From Schauerella aestuarii (GTDB lineage Bacteria > Pseudomonadota > Gammaproteobacteria > Burkholderiales > Burkholderiaceae_B): a stretch of DNA of 64,000 nt. The notes under the pieces were generated by a model that saw only the letters and a list, made by a program, of their open reading frames with translations, did no database searches and had not been told where the DNA came from. The position numbers and the translations under genes were made by a program. Position 1 is the stretch's first letter. Each line of letters begins with the position of its first letter. The stretch covers positions 62,001-126,000 of the forward strand of contig NZ_SIZW01000037.1 of assembly GCF_009866805.1 (NCBI RefSeq). Direction: 5' to 3'. Of this stretch, positions 25,935-35,164 are shown one piece after another.

Positions 25935-27290
25935 TCAGATGAACGCCAGCCGCTTGTCTGAAAACCCACGCAGGTTCGGGAACACGGTATCGAGATCGCC
26001 GGCCGACGCGCCAAACCAGGCGCCCAGCGTGCTCGCCAATTGTTCGACCGATGTGGACGGCAACATGCGGCCATGATCGACGAAGCCCGGGCCTTCGATA
26101 TTCAGCTCGGGATGCTCGCCATAAAAACGCCCGCCGCGCACGGCGCCCCCCATGATGAAATGATGCCCACCCCAACCGTGGTCCGAACCATTGCCGTTGG
26201 AAGTAATCGTGCGGCCGAACTCCGAGGCGGTGAAGGTGGTGACCTGATCGGCCACGCCAAGCGAACCGAGCGACCCCTGAAACACGGCCATCGCATCGCC
26301 CAATTCCCGCAACAACGCGGGATGAATGGTGCGCAGGCCGTCATGGTTGTCATACCCATTCTGCGACACGAAAAACACCTGCCGTTTCACGCTCAACTTG
26401 TCCCGCGCAGCGATCATGCGCGCGACGATTTCGAGCTGGCGCGCGAGCGGCGATTCAAAGGTGCCAGGCGCTTTCACCCCTTCGAGGGCGGCGCTCAACT
26501 GCGTGTCCGCCTTGATCGATCGCGTCACGGTTTGCGCGAGCTGATGTTCCAGTAGATGCGTGCGCGAGGCCGTCGTCAGCTCGCGCAGCAAGGCGGTGCA
26601 TTCGGGCGATCCATACAGATCGCGACCCAACAATTCGATGCGGGTGGAGCCCTGCGGCGTCACGCGATAGGAGCCCACATGGCGGCCGGCCAGCAATTGC
26701 GTGCTGCCGCCTGCCGTGACCGCTGTGAATGTGCTCGCCCCGTTGTTGGCAGCAAACAGATCGGATAATCGCCCAGCCCACCCCGTGGCCGAGCCTTCCT
26801 GCGCCAACGCCTGCCAGTACGCCTGCTGATCGTTATGCGAAAAGAGCTTGGGCGGCAGCGGCACACTGGCGGCGATGTATTGCGCTTTGGTGGTGGGCTG
26901 GATCAGCGGCCCGGTATTCAGTTGCACTGCCAGTTGACCGGCATCGAACAAGGGCTTGAGTGCGGCCAGCGACGGCGCCAGCGCGTACTCACCGCTGGCA
27001 TGCGGCGTTTTGGGGCGCAAGGCGGTGGCGGCCAGCGCATCGCGCGCCAGACCGATATCGGTGCGCAAGGCCGCGTAGCGGGCAAAGCGCTCGGCATCAT
27101 AGGGAATGAGCGTGTTGTAGGGATCGTTGCCGCCATACAAAAACACGCAAACGATCGCTTTGTAGTCGGACGCCGACTGTGCGGCCGCTTCGCTCATCGC
27201 GCTCAGATTGAGTGCCAGCGGCGCCGCCACGCCTGTCAACCCCAAGGCGGTGGCTTGCTTGAGAAACGTGCGGCGGGATCGTCGATGCAT
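25935..27290 (-). CDS. DUF1501 domain protein with Tat signal
   Basis: A 451-residue protein with a twin-arginine leader, RRSRRTFLKQATALGLTGVA, so it is folded in the cytoplasm and exported by Tat. The mature part is DUF1501, related to the sulfatase/alkaline-phosphatase superfamily: FLYGGNDPYNTLIPYD, QLNTGPLIQPTTKAQY, and the metal-site-like DHGWGGHHFIMGGAVRGG. No enzymatic role is established. The ATG at 27290 is chosen because it begins the Tat leader; the longer frame upstream shadows the DUF1800 gene. It follows that gene by 11 bases, the usual pairing. Confidence 0.92.
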   Translation of the reverse strand: MHRRSRRTFLKQATALGLTGVAAPLALNLSAMSEAAAQSASDYKAIVCVFLYGGNDPYNTLIPYDAERFARYAALRTDIGLARDALAATALRPKTPHASGEYALAPSLAALKPLFDAGQLAVQLNTGPLIQPTTKAQYIAASVPLPPKLFSHNDQQAYWQALAQEGSATGWAGRLSDLFAANNGASTFTAVTAGGSTQLLAGRHVGSYRVTPQGSTRIELLGRDLYGSPECTALLRELTTASRTHLLEHQLAQTVTRSIKADTQLSAALEGVKAPGTFESPLARQLEIVARMIAARDKLSVKRQVFFVSQNGYDNHDGLRTIHPALLRELGDAMAVFQGSLGSLGVADQVTTFTASEFGRTITSNGNGSDHGWGGHHFIMGGAVRGGRFYGEHPELNIEGPGFVDHGRMLPSTSVEQLASTLGAWFGASAGDLDTVFPNLRGFSDKRLAFI

Positions 27291-27301
27291 CGTTCGGCTC
27301 C

Positions 27302-28825
27302 CTATTTTTGAATCAGGTATTCGGGCGCTGCGGCAACCAGCGTGATGGCGGCACGCACCCGATCCTGCGGCCGTGCAGCGGGGATGGTGCTCACGGCCTG
27401 CTTGATCGCACCAGCCGTGGCCGCCGTGAACGCGTCGCCGGCCAGCAGCAGCACCACGCGATCGACCAGCGCGCTCACGTCGCCAGCGATCGCCACCTCG
27501 CGCGCGTAAGGGGTCTGCACATCTTCCCAGCCGCGATCCACATAGATCGAAAGGAAATTGAGATAGCCCGCCACGCTGGTTTCGTCGGTGATCTGCAGCT
27601 CGGGCGCCACCAGTCCGCGTTCCGCGACCGGACTGGCGGGCGGTGCAAACGTGGGCCGGAAGAAGTTGAACACCGACGGCGCGCGCATGGGGCTTTGCGC
27701 CAGGCGCACCGTGGGATCGCTGGTGTCGGGCATTTCCCATTGACCGTTGGTCGAGGTGGCTTCGAAGGCCCGCGCCCAAGCGGCAAAGCGCACGATCGGT
27801 TCGCGCACCTTGCCCCAGGTGGGCGATTGCAGATCGGGTTGGCGTGCATCGTCGTCGAGCAGGATGGCGCGGATCACCGCACGCATGCTGCCGCGAACGC
27901 CATGCCCGTCATTGGCGAACACCGCCGCTACACGCGCCACGTACTCAGGACGTGGGTTGCTGGTGACCAGGCGCTGAATGAGTTGCCGGCTGATGAACGG
28001 GCCCACATTGGGATGATTGCTCAGTACGTCCAGCGCACGAGCCAGCGAATCCTGGCCGCCCGTGCCCGCTGGGATAACGGCCCCCAGAAAGCGCTTTTCG
28101 CTCATGTCGTGGTGCGCCGGCGTCAGCGCCATCGGCCGGGTGTGAAACCACACATCCGTCTCGGCGCCATTCAAATCCCAGCCGGTAAATACCTTCGCCA
28201 ACCCTTCCACATCGGCATTCGAATACGTTTCGATGGGTTTGCCGTTACGCAATTCCGGGGTGCCGTCGAGCTTGAGCTTGTAAAGGCCGATCGTGAACAA
28301 CTGCATGACTTCGCGCGCATAATTCTCATCCGGTCGCCGCCCGGTCTTCGGATCGGCGCGCCGGTTACCGCGAAACGTCAGCATCGACGCCATCGAAAGA
28401 TTGCGCGACACCCCTTCGAGCAGATCGCGATACGTGCCGAATGCGTTGGCGGCCAGCACATCCATGAACGACGCGGCGCCAAACAAAGGCCACGACGCCG
28501 TGATGGAGGCCACGTTGACGACGAAGATCTCGGAGAGGGCAAAGGCCACACGCACCCGCACGGCGTCGTCGGACGCGATCATCGCCCGCCACAGCGTCGC
28601 TTCGAGCGGCGCATTCACGCCATTGCCCTTGAACGCTTCGGTGTTTTTCTTCATCGACACGAGCCAGTCGACATGCGTCTGCGAGCGCGGCAGGTCGAAC
28701 TGACGATCAAGCCACGGCGCATAGCCCTGCGCCACCACCGCATCGAGGGTGGCGGGCGTGGCTCCGAAGGTGGCTTGCGCCAAAAAGCGCGATGCCTGAC
28801 CGGGAGTAGGTTTGGCTGTGGTCAT
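27302..28825 (-). CDS. DUF1800 domain protein
   Basis: A 507-residue DUF1800 protein, function unknown. The family opening is RFLAQATFGATPATLDAVV; the core contains NYAREVMQLFTIGLYKLKLDG and VEGLAKVFTGWDLNG, then FISRQLIQRLVTSNP and SPMRAPSVFNFFRPTFAPP. No clear signal peptide is seen. It is the first gene of a two-gene transcript with DUF1501, an association conserved in many bacteria and suspected to act in envelope or secreted-polymer processes. Confidence 0.93.
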   Translation of the reverse strand: MTTAKPTPGQASRFLAQATFGATPATLDAVVAQGYAPWLDRQFDLPRSQTHVDWLVSMKKNTEAFKGNGVNAPLEATLWRAMIASDDAVRVRVAFALSEIFVVNVASITASWPLFGAASFMDVLAANAFGTYRDLLEGVSRNLSMASMLTFRGNRRADPKTGRRPDENYAREVMQLFTIGLYKLKLDGTPELRNGKPIETYSNADVEGLAKVFTGWDLNGAETDVWFHTRPMALTPAHHDMSEKRFLGAVIPAGTGGQDSLARALDVLSNHPNVGPFISRQLIQRLVTSNPRPEYVARVAAVFANDGHGVRGSMRAVIRAILLDDDARQPDLQSPTWGKVREPIVRFAAWARAFEATSTNGQWEMPDTSDPTVRLAQSPMRAPSVFNFFRPTFAPPASPVAERGLVAPELQITDETSVAGYLNFLSIYVDRGWEDVQTPYAREVAIAGDVSALVDRVVLLLAGDAFTAATAGAIKQAVSTIPAARPQDRVRAAITLVAAAPEYLIQK

Positions 28826-29152
28826 GGCCTTCCAGCATAGCCGCGATCGTCGGGCTGCCCCCTCATACGTTGGCGGGACGCCTCATCCTTTTGACTACCG
28901 TCTTTTGCAGCGCTGTGCGGTTATTTGGCCCGCCCGGGGCACGCGTGCCCGAGATTTCCCCGGCGTTGGCCAATACCATCCCGGAACACGCGATCACACA
29001 CCGACACAGAAGAAAAAGCGCCGTTGGCGCGTTATCTCATGCAGTGTTCCTACTGGCGCTCTGTGAGATAAACCGACGCGCTTTCCCATACGAGCGGATA
29101 CTGTGTAACTCTGCCTCTTTTCAGCGTAGCCAACCCTGCGCTGTGCCCCCGG
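28826..29152. other. intergenic region, divergent promoters of DUF1800 and methyltransferase genes
   Basis: No convincing gene in 327 bases. The one structure seen is an 8-base inverted repeat, TTATCTCA (29032-29039) and TGAGATAA (29064-29071), 82 bases before the methyltransferase start codon, separated by 24 bases; it could be a regulator site or a weak hairpin. Confidence 0.5.
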
Positions 29153-29866
29153 ATGCCCGGCTACGACATCAAGCACGAAAGCATCGCCGTTGCGGGCGTA
29201 GACAACCTCACGATTCGTTCATTGAGCGATCGGCAGCAATTTGCCGATCCCCTGGGCGATGCCGAACGCATGGGCATTTCGTCTGCATTCTGGCCCCTGT
29301 TCGGATTGCCGTGGCCTTCGGGCACGCATCTGGCCGCCCGGCTGGCCGTGCGCCCTGTCCTTCCGGATGAACGCATCCTGGAAATCGGGTGCGGCCTGGC
29401 GTTGGCCAGCCTCGTGGCCCACCGTCGTGGCGCCGATATCACCGCCAGCGACTGCCACCCGCTGGCGAACGCTTTTCTGCAGGAGAACCTGCGGCTGAAC
29501 GCGCTGCCGCCGATGAAATACCGGCACGGTCGCTGGCGCGCCGAGAGCCCGGCGGGAATGCCCGACTTGCCGATCGACGTGACGGCGTGGGCGTTGCCGC
29601 TCACGGGCATGTTCGATCTGATCATCGGCAGCGACCTGCTGTATGAGCGCGATGCCGACGCCACATTGGCGGCGTTCATCGCCGTGCACAGCACGCCGGC
29701 CGCCGAGATCTGGATCGTCGATCCGAACCGCGGCAATCGAGCCGCCTTCAGCCGGCAGATGGCCGCGGGCGGCTTCGGGTTGCGCGAGGAAAATCTCGAT
29801 CGGCCTGCTTTGCTCGACGTCCCGGCGTACAAAGGCCGGCTGCTGGTCTATCAGCGCCAGCCTTGA
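29153..29866 (+). CDS. class I SAM-dependent methyltransferase (METTL21/ETFB-lysine type)
   Basis: A 237-residue seven-beta-strand methyltransferase. It shows the layout of the METTL21-like protein-lysine methyltransferases: PWPSGTHLAARLAV before motif I, motif I ILEIGCGLALASLVA, the acidic ADITASDCHPLA, and FDLIIGSDLLYERD in place of motif IV. The target is unknown, but the group modifies lysines of cytoplasmic proteins. It stands alone, its 3' end close to the chemoreceptor gene on the other strand. Confidence 0.83.
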   Translation: MPGYDIKHESIAVAGVDNLTIRSLSDRQQFADPLGDAERMGISSAFWPLFGLPWPSGTHLAARLAVRPVLPDERILEIGCGLALASLVAHRRGADITASDCHPLANAFLQENLRLNALPPMKYRHGRWRAESPAGMPDLPIDVTAWALPLTGMFDLIIGSDLLYERDADATLAAFIAVHSTPAAEIWIVDPNRGNRAAFSRQMAAGGFGLREENLDRPALLDVPAYKGRLLVYQRQP

Positions 29867-29900
29867 TGGCACCGCAGCAAGACTGCAGTGCCGCGCGGGA

Positions 29901-31538
29901 TCACGCGCCGGCGAACGCCAGACCCAGTGGCCGGGACTCATGCTGCATGACATCGCCGCGATATCCCTGATGGTCGGCGGCGAGCTTGAACACGGCCACC
30001 GCAGCGCGCAGCTGCTCGGCTTGCTGCTCCAGCGAAGCCGCCGATGCCGCAGCCTCTTCCACCAGGGCGGCGTTTTGCTGCGTGACCGAATCCATCTGCG
30101 AGACGGCCTGATTCACCTGCTGAATACCGGCGGATTGCTCGGCGGAAGCCGCTGAGATTTCGGCAATGATATCGGCCACACGCTTAACCGACGTCACGAT
30201 CTCCTGCATCGTCGCGCCCGCACCTTCGACCTGGTTCGATCCCAGCGACACCGTGGTGGCCGATTCATCGATCAACGTTTTGATTTCCTTGGCCGCCTGA
30301 GCGCTGCGCTGCGCCAATGAGCGCACTTCGGTTGCGACCACGGCAAAGCCCTTGCCTTGCTCGCCTGCCCGTGCCGCTTCCACGGCGGCGTTCAAGGCCA
30401 GAATATTGGTTTGAAAAGCGATCCCGTCGATCACGCTCACGATCTCGGCAATGCGATTGGAGCTCTGCGAGATGGCGCGCATCGTGCCCACCACCTGCCC
30501 CACCACTTCGCCGCCGCGTTGCGCCACGCGCGAGGCGTCGACGGCCAGCGCGCTGGCTTCACGCGAACTGTCGGCATTGAGTTTCACCGTTGCGGCCAAC
30601 TCTTCCATGCTGGCGGCCGTTTCTTCCAGCGATGCCGCTTGCTCTTCGGTGCGCGACGACAGGTCGGTATTGCCGGCCGAGATTTCACGCGAGCCGGTGT
30701 GGATCTCGTCCACGCCGCTGCGCACGGTAGTGACGGTGTGCGTCAGGCCGCTTTGCATGCGCGACACGGCACCGTACAGGCGGCCGATTTCGTTGGTCGA
30801 GCGTTGCACCACACGCTGCGTCAGATCGCCGGCAGCGATGTTGTCGAACAAACGCGCCGCTTCGGTCAACGGACGAAACACCGCCCGTGAAAACACCACG
30901 TACAAGCCCACCAGCAGCGCCAACATCACAGCCATCACCCCCACCATCGCCTTGATGGCGAGGCTGATCGTGTCCGACGTGTCGTGCGCAATGGCTTGGC
31001 CCACGCGATCGGTGTAGTCGGTGTACTTACCGATCGCCTGCGTGAATTTGCTGCCCAGCGGCACGAGCTTCTCGTTATTGATCCGGCCTGCGGCTTCGTT
31101 GTCACCCGCCTGCACGGCAGCCACGATCGGCTCGAATGCTTGCGTGCGATAAATCTCGTAGGCCGACAGCATCTCGTCGAAGAGCGGCTTGCCCTCGCGA
31201 TCCAGATCGGGATTGGCCTTCAGTGCGTCAACCTGCTGGTTGGCCTTGACCACATACGGCGGGATGCGCTTCGCAGCGGCCTCGGCGCCCGCGCGGTTGT
31301 TGGCCGTGAGCTCGTTCACGGCGCTCATCAGCGCGAGGCGCGCACGCAGCAGATCGGCGGCGATGCCGTTGGCGGCGCCGGTGCGCATCAGGTTGTTTTG
31401 CAGCAGCAGTTCGATCGAATGACGATTGCCGTCCAGAAGCTTGTAGCCGGCGGCGCCGATCAGCAGCACGATGGCGAAGAAAGCGACCAGCGCGGCCGTC
31501 AGAATCGCGCGAATACTCAAATTTTTGAACATGACCAT
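29901..31538 (-). CDS. methyl-accepting chemotaxis protein
   Basis: A 545-residue transmembrane chemoreceptor. TM1 is about 12-32 ([19 protein letters not shown]); a periplasmic four-helix-bundle sensor domain covers roughly 33-190; TM2 is near 191-212; a HAMP domain follows ([20 protein letters not shown]). The cytoplasmic tip has the invariant hairpin [20 protein letters not shown] with [15 protein letters not shown]. It ends LGLAFAGA, so there is no CheR/CheB-tethering pentapeptide. The start may be the ATG at 31538 or at 31532. The ligand is unknown. Confidence 0.95.
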   Translation of the reverse strand: MVMFKNLSIRAILTAALVAFFAIVLLIGAAGYKLLDGNRHSIELLLQNNLMRTGAANGIAADLLRARLALMSAVNELTANNRAGAEAAAKRIPPYVVKANQQVDALKANPDLDREGKPLFDEMLSAYEIYRTQAFEPIVAAVQAGDNEAAGRINNEKLVPLGSKFTQAIGKYTDYTDRVGQAIAHDTSDTISLAIKAMVGVMAVMLALLVGLYVVFSRAVFRPLTEAARLFDNIAAGDLTQRVVQRSTNEIGRLYGAVSRMQSGLTHTVTTVRSGVDEIHTGSREISAGNTDLSSRTEEQAASLEETAASMEELAATVKLNADSSREASALAVDASRVAQRGGEVVGQVVGTMRAISQSSNRIAEIVSVIDGIAFQTNILALNAAVEAARAGEQGKGFAVVATEVRSLAQRSAQAAKEIKTLIDESATTVSLGSNQVEGAGATMQEIVTSVKRVADIIAEISAASAEQSAGIQQVNQAVSQMDSVTQQNAALVEEAAASAASLEQQAEQLRAAVAVFKLAADHQGYRGDVMQHESRPLGLAFAGA

Positions 31539-31848
31539 CTCAGCAAACCCGTATTCGCCATGGCCCGCGCACGATGCACGGCAGCCTGGAACACTTGACG
31601 CGCGCGTTGCGACTGCGCAAGCACCACGTAAGGAATTAACGGGCGAAAGACGTCAGACTTAATGTAAATTCGAAAATTTAAGTTACATCTAGCCAGTGAA
31701 CAGCGACCTGTCCGTCTGTTGGTCGGCGTATTTCCGATCGACGCCTTGTATTGATTCGGTGCGTGTCGATCAACGTTCTCATCGATCGGCACCCATATCG
31801 ATCGACGTCGCAGGGCCGATGGCTTGGGCGCGCATCGGCCTCCATCGT
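31539..31848. other. intergenic region between nadE and the chemoreceptor gene
   Basis: No gene is visible in 310 bases; the part near 31630-31690 is AT-rich compared with its surroundings and is the likely chemoreceptor promoter. On the minus strand TAAGTCTG (31661-31654), a 10-base spacer, then CCCGTTAA (31643-31636) loosely resembles a flagellar sigma-28 promoter, about 100 bases before the start codon. Confidence 0.4.
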
Positions 31849-32700
31849 TCAGATCGCAGGATTTTCGCCAGGGCTTACCGGCAGCGCACGCTTGTGCGCA
31901 GTGGCACGATAGGCGCGCACGATCGTTTCGGCTGCCGTGGGCGACACCTCTCGCCCCTCGAGAAAATCGTCCAGGGTGTCATAGGGGAGCCCGAAGGCAT
32001 CTTCGTCGGCACGCTGCGGTGACAACGATTCGAGATCGGCAGTGCGCACCTTATCGATCAACGCCGCAGGCGCACCAAGATGCCGAGCCAACGCGCGCAC
32101 CCGCCGTTCGGTCAACCCGGCCAGCGGTGTCACATCGGCCGCCCCGTCGCCATGCTTGGTGAAAAACCCCATCAGCGCTTCGGCCGCATGATCGGTACCG
32201 ATCACCAAGGCACCGTGTGCGCCGGCAATCGCGTACTGCGCAATCATCCGCTGGCGTGCTTTCACGTTGCCGATCACGAAATCCTGGTGCGCCTCGTCGC
32301 GATACACCGCGTCGGTGCTGAGCGCATGGCGCAGCGCATCGGTAGCGGGCTTGATATCCACGGTAAGCGCGCGATCGGGCGCCACGAAGCGCATGGCCAG
32401 TTGCGCATCTTCCTCGTCATGCTGGCTGCCATAGGGCAAGCGCATGGCATAAAACGTCGCGTCATGACCCTTGCCGCGCAGACGTTCCACCGACAGCTGC
32501 GCCAGGCGCCCGGCGGTCGACGAGTCGACGCCGCCGCTGATGCCCAGCACATAGCCCCGCAACCCGGTGCGTTCGAGGTAGCTGGCCAGAAACGCCACGC
32601 GGCGCTCGGCTTCGTCGGCCGCATTGAAGGTCGGCTGTACGTCAAGCGCCGCGATGATGTCGGCCTGCGACGAGGTTGAGGGCAGCTTAGGGGATGTCAT
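31849..32700 (-). CDS. nadE: ammonia-dependent NAD+ synthetase
   Basis: A 283-residue NAD+ synthetase converting deamido-NAD to NAD with ATP and ammonia. The PP-loop SGGVDSS is at residues 55-61; other landmarks are RLPYGSQHDEEDAQLAM, GNVKARQRMIAQYAIAG, VIGTDHAAEALMGFFTKHGDG and DVTPLAGLTERRVRALA. There is no glutaminase domain, so it is the short ammonia-using form. It is monocistronic here. Final enzyme of NAD biosynthesis, cytoplasmic. Confidence 0.97.
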   Translation of the reverse strand: MTSPKLPSTSSQADIIAALDVQPTFNAADEAERRVAFLASYLERTGLRGYVLGISGGVDSSTAGRLAQLSVERLRGKGHDATFYAMRLPYGSQHDEEDAQLAMRFVAPDRALTVDIKPATDALRHALSTDAVYRDEAHQDFVIGNVKARQRMIAQYAIAGAHGALVIGTDHAAEALMGFFTKHGDGAADVTPLAGLTERRVRALARHLGAPAALIDKVRTADLESLSPQRADEDAFGLPYDTLDDFLEGREVSPTAAETIVRAYRATAHKRALPVSPGENPAI

Positions 32701-32984
32701 AGACGGACCTCATTCTTAAGAAGGATCGGCAAACAGCGCAGGCAAACGTAAGGATGACGTAAGCGCCCAGGCCCGAAAGCCGCATGGATAAAGGCTTTAC
32801 GGCACAGCATACGGGATTTCCCTGAGCGGGTTTCCGACATTGAGACTGTTAAATACTGTGTCTATTATGTGTGCCGGTAAGCACGATTCATGGAGAACGC
32901 TCCCTCACCTTATTTCAGTTTTGTCGCATTCGCATTCGCTTGACCAATCTCGCATCAAAAGCAGTCCAAAACACAACGGAGACA

Positions 32985-34214
32985 ATGATGAGATTCGAGT
33001 TCAAAGTGCTGACGGCCAGCTTGCTGCTGTCGATATCGGCTGGCGCCGCATTTGCCGCCGAGCCAATCAAAATCGGGGTAACCGGCCCCTACACCGGCGG
33101 GTCTTCTTCCATGGGCGTAAGCATGCGCGATGGCGTGCGTCTGGCGGCGGAAGAAATCAACAAGTCGGGCGGCGTGCTCGGCCGGCAGATCCAACTGGTC
33201 GAACGCGACGACGAAGCCAAGAACGAACGCGGCGTCCAGATCTCGCAAGAGCTGATCAACAAGGAGCAGGTCGTCGCCACGGTGGGCTACATCAACACCG
33301 GTGTGGCGCTCGCCTCGCAACGGTTCTACCAGGACGCGAAGATCCCGGTCTTCAACAACGTCGCCACGGGCAGCGTGATCACGCATCAATTCAATGCGCC
33401 CGAGTTCAAAGAAAGCTACGTGTTCCGCAACGCCGCCCACGATTCGATTCAGGCGCCGATGATCGTGGATGAGGCGGTCAAACGCGGCTTCAAGAAAGTC
33501 GCCATTCTGGCCGACTCCACCAACTACGGTCAGCTGGGTCGTGACGATCTGGAAAAAGCCCTCGACAAGAAAGGGATGAAAGCCGTCGCCGTCGAGAAGT
33601 TCAACATCAAGGATGTGGACATGACGCCGCAACTGCTGAAAGCCAAAACGGCCGGCGCAGACGCGGTGCTCACCTACGGTATCGGCCCCGAACTGGCCCA
33701 GATAGCCAACGGCATGGCCAAGCTTGGCTGGAAGGTGCCCATCGTGGGCAGCTGGACGCTGTCGATGGCCAACTACATCGACAACAGCGGGAACAACGGT
33801 GAAGGCGCGCGCATGCCGCAAACCTTCATCCAAGATCCCAACACGCCCAAGCGCAAAGCGTTCATCGACGCCTACCTGACCAAGTTCAAGCCCAAGAACG
33901 ACCGCATCGATTCGCCGGTGTCGGCCGCCCAAGGCTACGACTCGATCTACCTGCTGGCCGCCGCCATCAAGCAGGCCGGCTCGACCGATGGCGTGAAGAT
34001 CCGTGAAGCGCTCGAGGATCTCAAGACGCCTGTGGACGGCGTGGTGATGACGTACGACAAACCCTTCACCAAGGACGACCACGATGCCATCACCGGCAAC
34101 ATGGTCGTGATGGGCGAAGTCAAGGGCGGCAAAGTGGTTTACGCCTACCCCGAAGATCAGAAGGCGGCCGGTGCCGCCCGCAAGAAAGAGACGGCAGCCG
34201 TCACCACCAAGTGA
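32985..34214 (+). CDS. branched-chain amino acid-type ABC transporter, periplasmic receptor
   Basis: A 409-residue type I periplasmic binding protein of the LivJ group. The signal peptide ends at AAFAA (about residue 25). The mature part shows KIGVTGPYTGGSSSMGVSM, GVRLAAEEINKSGGVLGR and VVATVGYINTGVALA. Start is the ATG at 32985 (or 32988), preceded by GGAG. It is the first gene of the liv-type operon and is followed by a GC-rich hairpin before the permease genes. The ligand may be a branched-chain or aromatic amino acid, amide or other carboxylate. Confidence 0.94.
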   Translation: MMRFEFKVLTASLLLSISAGAAFAAEPIKIGVTGPYTGGSSSMGVSMRDGVRLAAEEINKSGGVLGRQIQLVERDDEAKNERGVQISQELINKEQVVATVGYINTGVALASQRFYQDAKIPVFNNVATGSVITHQFNAPEFKESYVFRNAAHDSIQAPMIVDEAVKRGFKKVAILADSTNYGQLGRDDLEKALDKKGMKAVAVEKFNIKDVDMTPQLLKAKTAGADAVLTYGIGPELAQIANGMAKLGWKVPIVGSWTLSMANYIDNSGNNGEGARMPQTFIQDPNTPKRKAFIDAYLTKFKPKNDRIDSPVSAAQGYDSIYLLAAAIKQAGSTDGVKIREALEDLKTPVDGVVMTYDKPFTKDDHDAITGNMVVMGEVKGGKVVYAYPEDQKAAGAARKKETAAVTTK

Positions 34215-34240
34215 TGCGCGCCGCAGCCTGAGTCGTACGA

Positions 34241-34264
34241 CCCGCCCCGCTTCGTCGGGGCGGG
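34241..34264 (+). terminator. attenuator hairpin between receptor and permease genes
   Basis: CCCGCCCCG and CGGGGCGGG make a nine-base all-GC stem with a CTTCGT loop, followed three bases on by GGTTTTCT. Placed between the receptor stop and the permease start, it probably terminates part of transcription so that receptor mRNA exceeds membrane-component mRNA. Confidence 0.75.
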
Positions 34265-34289
34265 ACCGGTTTTCTATCGCGGGAATTCC

Positions 34290-35162
34290 ATGATTCTTCT
34301 ACAGCTCATCTACAGCGGCATCGCGCTGGGCATGATCTACGCCGTCATCGCCTTCGGCTATCAGCTGACGTTCGCGACCTCGGGTACCCTGAACTTCGGT
34401 CAAGGCGACGCCCTCATGCTGGGCGCCCTGGTGGGCCTCACCCTGGTGGGCATGGGCGTGAACTACTGGCTGATGATCCCCCTGGTCTGCCTCTTCGGTG
34501 CCTTGCAAGGTGCCTTCGTCGAACGCATCGGCGTGCGGCCCGCGTTGAAAACGCGTTCCGAGTTCGGCTGGATCATGGCCACGATCGCGCTGGGCATCAT
34601 CTTCAAGAACGTCGCCGAAAACGTCTGGGGCCGCGACGATCTGCGCTTTCCCTCGCCCCTGCCCGAATCGCCCATCGACGTGTTCGGTGCCAACGTGCTG
34701 CCGATGGAAATTCTCGTCGTGGTGGGTGCACTGGGCATGATGCTGCTGGTCGAAATCTTCAACCGCAAATCCATCTACGGCAAAGCGTTCGTCGCCACGT
34801 CTGACGACCGCGACGCGGCGGGCCTGATGGGCATCAACACGGGCCTCGTCATTACCTTCTCCTATTCGCTGTCGTCGTTGACGGCCGCATTCGCCGGCGT
34901 GCTCATCGCCCCGCTCACGCTCACCGGCGCCACCATGGGCGCCGTGCTGGGCTTGAAAGCGTTTGCGGTGGCGATCATCGGCGGGCTGTCCAGCGGCACG
35001 GGTGTCGTGGTGGGCGGCTTGATCCTCGGCATCGCCGAAACCACCACCGGCTTCTATCTGTCCACCGGCTACAAGGACGTGCCCGGACTCGTGCTGCTCC
35101 TGCTGGTGTTGACCTTCAAACCGGCCGGCCTGTTCGGCAAGACCGCTATCAAGAAGGTTTGA
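34290..35162 (+). CDS. livH: branched-chain amino acid-type ABC permease (LivH)
   Basis: A 290-residue inner-membrane permease with about eight helices. The opening LLQLIYSGIALGMIYAVIAF and the loop TSGTLNFGQGDALMLGA are typical of LivH; the cytoplasmic segment ATSDDRDAAGLMGIN precedes the later helices, and KAFAVAIIGGLSSGTGVVVGG is the family signature. It pairs with the LivM half of the next protein to form the channel. Confidence 0.94.
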   Translation: MILLQLIYSGIALGMIYAVIAFGYQLTFATSGTLNFGQGDALMLGALVGLTLVGMGVNYWLMIPLVCLFGALQGAFVERIGVRPALKTRSEFGWIMATIALGIIFKNVAENVWGRDDLRFPSPLPESPIDVFGANVLPMEILVVVGALGMMLLVEIFNRKSIYGKAFVATSDDRDAAGLMGINTGLVITFSYSLSSLTAAFAGVLIAPLTLTGATMGAVLGLKAFAVAIIGGLSSGTGVVVGGLILGIAETTTGFYLSTGYKDVPGLVLLLLVLTFKPAGLFGKTAIKKV

Positions 35163-35164
35163 GT

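Noticed and set aside
25935-27779. Longer DUF1501 protein beginning at 27779
   Set aside because: The extra 163 codons overlap the DUF1800 gene in another phase; the Tat leader at 27290 marks the true start.
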